From contig OX387205.1 of NCBI GenBank assembly GCA_947561715.1, forward strand, positions 13,893,001 to 13,957,000: DNA of 64,000 bases. The letters are read 5' to 3'. A program made the translations under genes and the position numbers. Positions 24,643-36,762 of the stretch are shown one piece after another. Every line of letters starts with the position of its first letter. Positions within the stretch are counted from its first letter, which is position 1. The DNA comes from Ascidia mentula (lineage: Eukaryota; Chordata; Ascidiacea; Phlebobranchia; Ascidiidae). The notes below the pieces were generated by a model, which made no database searches, was not told where the DNA came from, and saw nothing but the letters and a program-made list of their open reading frames with translations.

Positions 24643-27600
24643 CTAAAGATTCGGTCTAGTTCAGGTTAACATTTGCACTAGTTCACTTATTCGCGTGCAA
24701 GGATGAAATATTTCTCGTTTCGCGGAGCACCGCCGGTTCGAATATCCTTTTCCGACTCGGCGGAACGATGCAGCGGTCGTTATGGTTTATTGGCATCGAT
24801 CAACTTTCTCTATAGAAGTCAGGAGTTATGTTCGCTTGCCAAAACTTCTGCGGCTTTACGCGTATCGGCATGTTGGCTTCCATCGAGTCAAGGAGTTGTG
24901 AGTTTGACTGGCAGTTTTATACCGACTCGTACACTTTGAGGGACCAATATCACTGGAGTCTACATAACTACATTGAAAAATGTCAGGTATATTTGGATTT
25001 ACAAATGAACTGTGGAAAACGGTATCGAAACCAACCTCTTTAGTTTCAATCTTCTGGTTGAGCTAATATCAAAACGCGTATGTTCAAACATATTACAATT
25101 TAGGCCCAAATGAAGTAGCTTAACTGCATGATAGGATAGAGTATGTTTGGTTTAATTAACTTAAAGGTCTCCAACGTGCTGAAACGCCGTTCTTTTGGAA
25201 CTTGTCGCGTATTCTTTGTTACATCGATAACAGACCTGGCAACATGTTTTCACCTTAATAGTTTGATGAGCATTAAAGGCAACAAGATGAAAGCAGAAAT
25301 TGTCGGGGGAATGACCACGTGGTCGACCAAGCGACATCAAAATGACCAGCATAAAAATGTAACACAATCATTTGATGAGAATGACGAACAAGACGGAATC
25401 GGGTCGCGATGCTTCTACGGGCGTTGCGTCGGCGCGGAGAGCAGACATAATGACAGTCGTTAAATCATTCGACCCCTCCTTTGCCCGCTAATAGATATCG
25501 TAAAACATCAAAGGAATTATGACGAATGTTTCTTGCTACCCTTGTTCATACGTAAAAGTGCGAAAGGTGCTTAAACTTTAGCAACCACTACAACAGACTG
25601 ATGCCACATTGTTTTGAGAGAAAATACAGCGCGTTGTAGTTACGAACATTGACAACAAAACGTTTCAGTTACCGTACGTTCTGCATAACAAGCTCATAGG
25701 GCAAGAAATATTACAATGCGTATAAATTATATTACGGCAACTTACACGTTTTCGTGGCTGTTTTAACAATGGATTCGCGAAGAACGAGTTAATGGCCGAT
25801 CGATGGAAACACCAATGGTCCCACATGCAAGTGCATGTGTTATCGCCACGAATCCAATTAAGCTCACCGCGAAAAAGCGATAACAGTTTGTTTTCACTCC
25901 AAGTGGCTGCGCGTTTTAAAACACCGAGCAAAAAGCTTTCTCACGAAGTGGGGGAGTGAGTAGTTTCCCTACGAAGGACTGCCGACTCTTTCCAAGAACA
26001 ACACAATTCAACAGTTCTCATTTCACAAGTAAGATTGGAACCACTTGCCAAAGCCCGGGCTTTCCTCTTAAGGGCTCTCAACAGCGCAAGAAAAGGCTAC
26101 AATTAAAAAGTGCGGTACAGAAAAAGACTTGAGATCCGTTTTGAATACACACAAATATCTTCCCGAAAACATAACGATGCGCCTTCAAGGGCGTTGTAAC
26201 GAAGGTGTGGGGTATTTGAACTTCTCTCTAGCGTTTCAAATGAGGCCCTTAAAAGTGTTGTCGAAACCAAGAGGCAAAAACGGTTATGCTTTGAAATATG
26301 TCCATGGATTTCACTGTTATGGCTACATTACTTATAAGGATCTATTGAAACCCTTTAAAATCCTCATTAAACACACATGTATATTACAGCCTATACGCTT
26401 TAAAGCACATTCGAGTATAAAATTTGTTGATGCAAAGACAAATCTGCTGGTGTTTCTAACCATAGCTTATAATGCATAGTTTAAATATGTAGGTATTACG
26501 TCATTTCAAACTAACAACAACCGTATGGTTCCGTGAGAATCTTAATGTTTCTAACCGCCCGATTCATGGAAACTTGAACAACAAATCAAAACAGAGCATT
26601 TGAAGGCATAGTAAACACGTCCCTAATATAAGCCTATGTTTGTTATTGGCACAAACGTCCCTAATTGTTCGATCCCACAGGAAACGCGATTACCTCTGTG
26701 TTTATATTTGTGGTTGAATCCCTTGTTTATGGAGGAGTTTTGGAAACAGAGACAGGAACAATTTAAAACGGCCCCTAACGGTTTAGGTTTATATAAGCAA
26801 CGGACAACACAGATAATAACAACAGCAACGAAACGCCAAAAGTCATAAAATCTAATTTTGCAAAAAAGAATAATAACTTAACAAAAAGAATCTGTCTGGC
26901 AAAAAACTTGTTTTGCTTAAATATGGATTTCTGAACAAAGCAACACAAAATATTAAATGCTTTTCTCCACTTACCCTTATGTCGTGTAAATTTGGTGCTT
27001 CGTCGAAGAATTCACAATATTTCTCAATCGGATCTTGCAAAACTTAAACTTTCTTTAGTTCAGTGGAATTCTTTAACAGTTGCAACAAACTACGATCTGT
27101 TCAGGAAATTACGAATAAACATTAGATAAGTGCAAGCGATTATTTAGCGGCGCAAGGGGGCTCGCTCATAATGCTTGCAGTTGTGACCTCTAAACTGATT
27201 GGTCTCTTTTATGACTCACCGTTTCTTTGAGACGCCCACATACATTACACTTACTATTATTAGAGCTCGCTGTGATTTTCGTTAAATGTGATTGTATGCA
27301 TGCAAATTATAGCGCAATTTTTGGTGCGAATTCAATCGAATTTTGTGGTCCTAAAAGTCTGTGATTGCAAAAAGCGGTTTAATTCGCTTCCGTTACTTCG
27401 ATATCTTGTAATTTACAACATGGTTTTACGCTGCGACACCATCTTGCAATACCTCAATTGCACTGATCACTACCTAAACCGCCGAAACTAACATGTCCTG
27501 AAAAAAAAACAGTTCTACATACATATGTTGTCTATTTCCAACCGAAAAACACCTGCGATCCATTCATCCCGACCCATCATATATCACACTTTGATGTGCT

Positions 27601-30600
27601 ATCGTTTACAAACAAATTGCCCCCAAATGTGCTGTGGTTTCAATAACATCTGTCCTATGTGTCAACAATCGAATACATATTTCATGCTTTCACGTTGGGC
27701 GTCCGGGGCCGACCCACAGCGTGCCATAATCCACATGGTGGTCATTCATAATTTACAGCCTATAGCTTGGTGCGTTCTCTTATGCTCGGTGTGTGTATAA
27801 CCACCCCGACATGGATACCCTTAATTGAAACGTCATTCGTTCCAGGTAATTCATTAGGCGCTTGTCTTCATAAGTGTGATGCGTATCATGCGTGGCCGTG
27901 TTTACGTGACCCCTTTTGCTCGTTGCTGAATAACCCGAGCACATTTCTAAACCTGCAAAAAATGTCTTTGATTTTTAACCATGAATAAATATTATAATGT
28001 GGAATAATTAGACTGACATGGAAGCATAGGCATTATGCTATTTCTATTAAACACTTTACTGAAACATAAGGTCATTCCCAAGGCGAAACAAGAAAACTGT
28101 GACGTATTGACTATCAGCCGTCAACATGCACTCACGACATCAATCGAAATCATACTGTTTCGTTACACGGGCAGCAATATATCAAATGAAAGCAATATTC
28201 TCACAAACATAACGATTTTCACACAACACCGCTATATCTTTGCTGACAATCTTAGGGGTCTGCGCTGTTCGCTGCACGCAATTTATGCATTATTTAAACC
28301 GCACCAACAACTGCAGAACAGCAGCGGAGTTTACAAACAAAAACAAACTTGCTCAGATCTGTGTAGATAACGCGCGAGCAGGGAACGCGAAAACCTCATC
28401 GCGACGCTCGCGTCTTATTAGCCGGGGGTGCAGGCGTTGCGACCAAATCTACGCCCGCTGACAAACACACACAAAAGGGGAGGACAATTAAAAATCTACC
28501 GCCCGTTGTGTTGCACCTTGTTCTCTCCGTTCTCTGTGAGGGTGCGTCTGCCCTTTCTTGTCACTAATCCTACATGTGCTTTGCACAGATTTGCCAACGC
28601 TGTTTAGTGTTGACATTCTATGTTTAGCTCAAAAAGCTGGCGTTTTCGTCAAAGGCTGTTGCTTTGGCGCCATAATGTCGCGGGGTACACGCATGTACCA
28701 ATCTTATTACCTTGTAATGTGGTTTGTGAATGCAAATAGCAGACCATTCATGTGACGCAAATACTCGGCGGCAAAAGGCCGGGACGAGTTCGTAACCAGA
28801 CAAATTTATAATTGAAATATTTGTTTAAGATTTTTACAAAACATAACATGCAACTTTGCGGATCAAAAATGCACCAGAGTTACAACCGCATACACCTTCC
28901 AAGCACTAGGTTTCCTCTGGAATCACTCCCAGAAAAGCAAAAAAGATACCATGCATGTGTGATTTATACAGAAACCCGACGAGACAAACGTTTTAAAACG
29001 ACCAATTTATTCCTCAGTGCAATTTCGCAGACTCAGGATACACTCGGCAACAACTTGAATCTCGAACACGACCAACACCTGCACTTTGTTCCAGACGAGC
29101 GCCCACGACGAGTGTGTGCCGTCTAAATTATAGCTTCAGATTTCGATAAAAAGCCCGTCGTCCAGCTGCCGGTCGGGTGCAATCTCGGGTATTTGTTTAC
29201 TCGCCGCCGGCTTTTGGCGCGTTTTTTTCCGGGCAAGAGGAGTATATGAGACGGCTGGCGTTGGTGGCTCGGTTAGCTAACTTATATTTACCGCGGGCAT
29301 ATTACGAGCGATGGCAAATAAACCTTAGCTGGTAATGGTTAGTACAGAAAAATGGCTAGAAAAGGCAAGAAAAAGTACAAGTCTCGAAATAGCCTGAAAC
29401 CTCACACAAAAACAGCCTGCATGTACAATAGCGCCATATGGGCAAATGCAATCTGATATGCAAACCCTTAGAATTAATGTAGTTGAAATGACCAGAAATT
29501 GCGGTTCTGTGAAATGGAGCCCACGCAATATCCGCTATGGGTCGGGAGTTCTCAATTACCGCACTCCGGTTATTGCGTCAAAACGCGCGAACCAAGCGTG
29601 AAACGTTTAATGGAAGTGTCGAATTCTGAACCTTGATTCACGACCGGGCAACGACGACACTTAATTTACGCGAAAAGCGACGTGGGTTTGTTGTTCTCAG
29701 TAAACGTTTACCAACTGCGTCGACACCACAGTGTAAAAACAAAAGTACAGGACTGACTATAAAACATCAATTCACGTGGATTAATAGCTCACAAAAACCG
29801 TTTGCTCCAAAATCGATGAAATCAGATTCAAACCAGTCAAATGATTTTAAACCACTCTAAACAACGACTAAAATTGCGCATCGGCATATATTCCAAACTT
29901 ACTTGAATACAAAAGCAATGCCACTTTTGCAAAACTCCACCACACCTGGAGCCGACCGCAAACACAGTTGCTTCCACGTCGGCACACGACCTTGTCCTGT
30001 TTTCATTTCCATACTGTTTCCTCGCTAAGGAAATACGAATGTGCCACGAAGGTATTTCGACGTGCGACGTTGATTGGCGTTGGATGTTTTTGTTTCTCAG
30101 CGCTTAAACCGGATTGCTTCAGGGATTTTGAATACGTAAACGACCTTGGTTTCTAACGTTGCGTGAAATACAGAACTTACCGTGGCGTGGTTTGAACACA
30201 GCGCTATAAATAATTACATTGAAAATGTTGTTTTAATAGGAAATGAATAAATTTTACACACAGCCTTATGCCTTTCATAATACTTTCGTGTTCGTTGACA
30301 CGCAAGCAAGCCAGAGACATACACAGTACAATCAATAGTTCTTATGCTTTCGCATTAACGTCTGCTCCGGGCACGAAAGAATTATTAAAGACATAAGACC
30401 GTGCGTAAAATATATTTATTTTCCGATTTACAACGTGATTACATATAGATTAAAGAAGTTTTTAATCTTGCTTGCGTGTTTTTTGCTACTGCTTGACTGT
30501 TTGGTTCTTTATCATTGTTTTAAACAAGTTTGATACACGCGATATTTCAGTGGAGCTTTAACTAATGAATTCTATGGTTACATCTTATCCACCCAAACAT

Positions 30601-31402
30601 GTTCACCATATTAATTTTTTACAATGTTAAAGTCAGGTTTGTGAAAAACATCAAGCAAATGTTCGTGTCAACGTCGAGAAAACAATGCATAACCTTTCCA
30701 ATGCTTTCACACACGACTTCGTCGGCCTACAATGATAATCGCCCACAATACTCTATGTGTATTACACCCACAATCCTAAAGATTATCCTATCGTTTAATC
30801 GAGTTATCTGCCATTAAACACATTACCGGTCCAAATTATTAAGGTCGATCCCTCGTCCCTTTACTATGCCCGTAATCCGGAACTGGCGAAAGCACTCGGT
30901 CCCATGCGACCAATTGAGAGCGGCCTATCGTTACTGTAGACCAACACCAACATTGTACATCAGAAACAAGAGCGGATACATTTAGGCTGAGGGTTTTAAC
31001 TGCTGCTAATCTAAAAGTTAGGCGTCTAAAAAGTATGGTATGAATTATTCAACCGCCGACGTATATTCCGACAACAAAATATTGACGTTACTAATATCAC
31101 GTAAATTAGTTACTATCCCCAAAATCGAAGTGCGAGATCATTCGGTAGCTAACTAGTTACAACTGCTGAGAATTATTTAGCCGTATTTGACACAAAAATT
31201 TTAGCATTATTTTTCACAATTGCTTTTTAATTCTAAGTATTCTAAATAAGTGCAACGCTATAACAATCCAAATTTGGCAACAAATTGCACAAAGGTTTAC
31301 TGTTAGATGCCGCTAGCTTCTTCAGTCCAAACGTAAAGTCCTGTTTGAGAGCAAAAAAAAATTGCTTCACTGCAATCATCCCTCTACCCTCGGCACAACT
31401 AC

Positions 31403-31503
31403 CTGTCAGAACTCGCGACAAACCTCACTAACAACAGTAGAGACGCGAGAAAAACAAGTTCTGGCGCACCTCGCTCGAACTGCCGACCTTCCTCTGCGCT
31501 CAT
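31403..31503 (-). CDS. Candidate first coding exon with signal peptide
   Basis: A GC-rich island at about 31390-31620 contains a minus-strand ATG at 31503. It starts a frame of 33 codons ending at a donor-like ACAG|GTAGTT (31403/31402). The product is charged at first (MSAEEGRQFERG) and then strongly hydrophobic (LVFLASLLLLVRFVAS), like a secretory leader. The exon would end in phase 2, so it cannot join protocadherin exon 2, which needs phase 1. No partner exon was found. It could be a real first exon of an unseen gene or a chance frame in a CpG-rich patch. Confidence 0.2.
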
Positions 31504-34500
31504 CTCTACACTTCGCTCTCTGAGACTTCGGTCCTTTTTCTCTTCGCGCCACAATCTCAAGGGGTTTCCCCTGTTCGAATGCGCAGGACGGTCGCGGTGC
31601 AAAAAATGAGCTCGATACGCGATGAGAATTATTGACTTTAGACAACAGATATAACGGCTTTTAATACGGGACGCCCTGACACGAGAGTCTGAACAAAACA
31701 GAATGGAAAGAGTTCCAGAAATGCATGTAAATATAAACATTAATGCTTCGTGCCCTTCAATTGAATAATGCCACCGTACGTAAGTAATTGATAAATGGAA
31801 TCTTACGTAAGTAAATTCCTGCAACTTTGCCTTTACACAAAATACTGCAGTTCGAAACACAAATATAGGCTACAAGTTTTACACGAAAACATAATATCCG
31901 TTCTTCCATTAGGCAAAAAAAGCTTCTTAATCTGACATTTTTTGCAAATTGCCCTGAAAATACCAGCACTAAAACTAACTCCTTCACCAAAAAATTACTA
32001 CCAACATAAACCCCTTTCAACAAACTTAATGCAGCTGCTCAGTAAGTGGCGACATTTAAACGACTACAAGAAACCCACAAACTTCCGTGGCCAATTGTTC
32101 GGCGACACGGTCCATTGTGTACGTCACAATAGGTTTGGTGAGCGAACAACGCGGGCATTTTGTCACCTTGAAGTTGCAAAAAGCAAACGGCCGTTCGATT
32201 TCACAAGAACTTGCCAGACAGAGTAATTAGTTTAAATAAGACGAAGTGTTAAAGACGCTTTTGAAGGCGGCTTGTTCTTATCATGTTAGCCTTTTGTATC
32301 GACCAATTAAAAACCTAATTTGAACCAATTGTATGATAACCAAGCATTTTTTTTATGTGGAAGCACCACTTTTTTACAACCTACCTGTACGACTGTCATT
32401 TCATGCCAGTTTTCAGTTCAGGTATCCAAAATTAATCACAAGAGTCCGCTGGTGCCGGCATGTTTTTAACTAGAGAAATTGCCCGAGATATATTTTCCGC
32501 ATGTAAGCAGCATCCTACTGGAAATACTTCAACATTTAAATTATGTTAATGGTCACGTGATATGTCAAATACTAAGAACTAGATACGAAAATAAACGTCA
32601 TAATGCAGCCATTATCTGACGTCAGAATGAAAATTGACAGAAACATCGATTGTGAAAAATTTTGATGCAAAATTTCAAATACTTTTGCCAGCAAATTTGT
32701 GAGTAATAATAGCAGCTTTTAACCAGCATGTGAACATTTCCTTCGAATTCCCACGCAAATACACAACCACTTAACCTAACACTAAAATGATTCGCATATT
32801 TTTAGTAAGCAGCTCCTTGACCCGAGCAAAAGCCAACAGATAACCGGGGGTATTTGAACAAATTCGTCCGGCGCAGATGCTGATAATTCCCGCGCCGTCT
32901 CCGCCCTTTAGTCGTGTGAGATATTTCACACCCTAACAAATGACTGTGGAAAAAGCAAACAAATTGTCCCTCTCCCCTAATCAGATTTACTTTTTCAAGG
33001 GCGGATGCACGACCCCGACTGGCAGGTTGTATTCTGACGTCACTAATCCAGCTTATTACGACACAAGGGCGTTTACCGGCGCTGGGCGTGGGTTTTTTGG
33101 GCTGATCTTTTCGGAATTTAATAAGCGAGCGTGCCACGATGGCCTGTTTATTTAATTTCACCGTATGATTGAAAATTAGATTTAAGTAAGTCTGTGTCCT
33201 TTCCGCTTAACAGCAGAAGGCAAAGCTATGTGAAAACACTGAACGGGATTTTGAAGCCATAGCTATACAATGAAAATAAAGGAACCCCAAATTGGCAAAT
33301 AAATACTATTCAGTACAAAACCGTATTGAATTACGTGGTACATTTGATTTTTATTCAAGAGTTTGATCCGAAACATTTTAACCACAGATCGCATCCTGTG
33401 TCCATTATTCAGTGCTGTCTGCAGGTTACTTAATTGTTACGTCAACTTGACCTGTAATGACCTCAACGCAACCGCCAACCACTCAGCGCCTTGCAGTTCG
33501 TGACCCTTGTGTGATTGTGACGTGACAGGCAGCATTGTGACGTTTGAACAGACGAGCAGGTGATGTTCGGTGTTCAATTGTGCGGTAAGGCTGGGGTTCC
33601 GAACAAGATTATCCCCCAAAACTGGTTAATTTTTGTGAGGTTGGGTTTGGGTTGCTGCGGGGATTTGTACTAAACATGATGGATTGGTAAAAAGGATTGG
33701 GATGTTCTCAAAGCACGCTGCGAATGCTAACCGATCACGGTAAACAGGTTGGCTGTGCAACAACAACTTAAAAATTGCTTTGGCGGTGAAAAAATACAAC
33801 AGCAAGAAAGTGATTTAAAAATTCACTTCACGATTTAACAAATTTTTGATGTTGTTTGTTGTTTTTTAAACGGAATGAAAGAAAACAGACAAAGAATCAA
33901 ATTTAGATAAATGGAAGAAAAAACGTCGATATACCCTGTTCAAAAACTTCCCTATAAACGCTCCGAGACTGATTTTTCGTGTTTGTAGGAAATACAGGTG
34001 TATTTGTGTGTTATCCTGTCACCACAAACCAATTACAAGCCTTGCGAATCAAAGCGTCACCTTCTGTCCGAGTCGTCGAACTTATTTTGAACACAAAAAA
34101 TCAAACCCCGGCCTCAAAGCTGATGAAGCTACATTGTGACGCGACAAGGGGGAAATGTTTTTGTTTAGCAACGGTTGCCAGGGGAGCGTGTAAAATGCCG
34201 TCTCCGGCACGTGACTTCACGCCCCGTTGATTCTGCAAAACAGGGCAGGCGGATGCGGTTCCTTGCACCTGTGAAGTGGCGATGGAAGCAGAACGGTATC
34301 AAGAAACTTGCCACTGTTGGTTTGGAACGGAGTCGCGCGTTTTTCTTTCCGCCCATTGTTTTGCAACAAACGCTGTTTGTTGTTTTCCGAATTCGAATTT
34401 GAAATTTTCTGGTGCGAAACGGATTGACCTGCGCTGCAGGTGTGATATTGTGGCTGATATTATGATTGATTGGAATTCGTTTTATTAAAATTCGCAACTC

Positions 34501-36224
34501 AATTTGGGCCAAGAATGGAAAGTATATTAACTTTGAAAACTTTTTCGAAACAATAGGATTTGTTGCGAAGCTTAAGATATTCCAGTTGTCTATAGCTAGT
34601 GCTAAAGCAATTGGACAACTCTGGCATTTATATTCAAAATAAGAACGAAGTTCAAAGAAGCTATGATGTAACTTGTTGCCGACGCCACCAGACATAATGT
34701 TCAGTCAATTCAAAGCTCTTCTGGTAAATGAAACTTTTTCGTATTTGGTTGTATGACGACCAGGACGTCGATGTTGAAATGCATTAAAGTCTTGGTATCT
34801 ATCAATGTGCGTGTTTTTACAGGCGACAAGATGACCTAATGTTAGTAGACATAGGTCCTGTGTAGATCAATATACCGCATGGGAAATAGTGTTCGTTCAA
34901 TAAAACTGTCTGGAACCTACGCTCGTATACGGAGCTTGGGTACAAATGACCATCAAAGCGGCCCCTATAAAAAATAGTGTACTGTAGATTAACGACGAAC
35001 CAATCAGTCAACTTTCTACATAAGACGATTGCAAGCGTATTAGGGGAACATCAAAGGCCAATAGTCGTCTTAAGCGCAATCAATTGTCTACAGGTGAGAT
35101 TAACCGGACTGGAAAGTGGCAACGCAAATATTGGGACCGACGGACGCCGGCACCTGATTAAAGTGGCGCAATTCCGGCAGTTTTCCTCTTTCGTTTGTTT
35201 CGCCGACGCCCCTTGTTCCCCATTGTTACCACACAATCAAAACTACAATTACGGCATTATGACAAACACAATAGTTCTTATTTCCGACGTTGGCTTTTGA
35301 TTTTAGAAGATCGGCGCGCGAATTACGGATCGATTGTTGTTGTTCGATTCAAGAACAGATTTAGCGAGGCGACAAGCGATAATCGGATCGTTTACAACAA
35401 GCGAACAATAGTTAATAACTTACATAGAATCTTAAGGACGGAACACGACACGCATGACCGCGAATAAAGTTGGTCACGGTTGAAATCTCCCAATATCAAA
35501 TTTCGACTGTCTTTATTTCAGGTATTTTGGTATGGGTTGGTGTGACGTCAGCTATTCAATGCCGAAACCAACAATTTCATTTGTCCAATCCGTCGGATAT
35601 TTGTTTAATTATGCACACCGAATGAATTTGGTTATTTTTACAATAAGTCAGAATACAATCAACCCACATAATTCGTGATTCAGTTTTAAGTTTGACTTTT
35701 CGAATAAGGATTGTTGTTTTATTTGAACAAGGATATAACTTGCAACGTGCCGCTGTTTTTAACCGAAAACTTCACTTATCTTGTTATTTTGTATTCCTTA
35801 ATTTGCGGGAACTCGTATAAAGCATCAAACCCCCTGTCAGTCGTGCTTCTCCGTACGCTTAGAGACGTGACAAGAAAAACTTTAACACGCACAGGAAACA
35901 AAGTAGAGACCGACTCGAAACCTCAGATAAGGATCTGAATCCATTAGTAAAGACTGACGACCCGATTAACCCATTGTAACCGACGTCGTCAATCCCTACG
36001 CAAACATATGGGTTGTAGGGCGTTGGGCTTCGACAGACGACGCCTTGTGTGGCGAGATTATACCACACTGAAACAGGCGACACGGGTTCTAGGCTGAAGT
36101 GGCTACCGTCGCGGGGTTATGGGTAATTTAGGGGGCTCGGGTAACCCTATGGATACAGGGCATGTTGTTGTTTTCGTTTGTTTTACGTTTCGAGTGCTTG
36201 TAATTGAGCCAACTTTAAAATGAC

Positions 36225-36233
36225 CTATAAAAG
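36225..36233 (+). promoter_or_regulatory. Candidate TATA box upstream of receptor gene 1
   Basis: CTATAAAAG is a near-consensus TATA box about 540 bases upstream of the receptor gene ATG at 36763. A lone acceptor CAG at 36741-36743 then leaves a 19-base leader. The intervening sequence could be an outron removed by trans-splicing or a normal 5' UTR intron. Confidence 0.35.
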
Positions 36234-36762
36234 AAAGGCCTGAAAAGCAGATGCTATTTAACAAATGAACTACAATTGTGTAAGCAATTTATAATAAGGA
36301 ACAACGTAGCACGGTAAAATCGACGTTTCGCAAACTAAAATGAAGCAATATGTTGACTGGGATGTATAGTAGTTTATGGCCTTACTTTTAAAACTTATCC
36401 AAAATGAAAGCTGTGTAATTATCAATATATGGTCCCACGAATCCAATTTACGTAACTTTATATTTTTAAAATTAAACTTATCTTCCGATTACAAACCTTG
36501 GGTTTAATACAAAAGCTGCGTTATCACCAGGTTATTTTAAAACTAAAATACAACCCCGTGCACACAAACGCCCACTCTATATTTCCCTTAATAGATACAC
36601 CTCGTCTGTATCCTATAACAGTGCAGCACCTTAATGTTTTATCTCAGCGTGCGTAGGAGAGCCAGGAATACAAACAAATGGACATATCTGCTCTCTTTAC
36701 CGATTAGTGTTTATTAAACATTGCTGTGGTCGGTTTGATGCAGCAAAGTTCGATTCTTGGTG

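Larger units (their letters stand above)
20906..36221. other. About 15 kb without a supportable gene
   Basis: I could not assemble any multi-exon gene here. Open frames such as 26129-26479 (plus) and 34165-34695 (minus) show no domain. Isolated features worth knowing are a TATA-like site near 24637, a GC-rich promoter-like patch near 29160-29290, a candidate first exon at 31403-31503 and a TATAAAA run at 34966. It may hold upstream regulatory DNA of the protocadherin, noncoding transcripts, or exons too short to see. Confidence 0.35.

Noticed and set aside
24703..25043. Plus-strand frames after the TATA-like site at 24637
   Set aside because: Two overlapping frames of 71-78 codons, neither with a domain or good donor; transcript identity cannot be supported.
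26129..26479. Plus-strand open frame of 116 codons
   Set aside because: No family resemblance and no splice context; composition matches noncoding neighbours.
26975..27048. Minus-strand exon-like stretch (DPIEKYCEFFDEAPNLHDI) with a GTAAGT donor and a weak AAG acceptor
   Set aside because: No partner exon in matching phase could be found; phase 1 entry does not fit the 31.4-kb candidate exon.
31399..31860. Minus-strand open frame of 153 codons
   Set aside because: Most of it is AT-rich without domain signal. Only the embedded 31403-31503 frame has an ATG, leader-like segment and donor, and it uses a later start.
34165..34695. Minus-strand open frame of 176 codons, one of the longest in the window
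   Set aside because: No recognisable domain, low-complexity basic composition, no supporting splice sites or flanking exons; length alone is not convincing.
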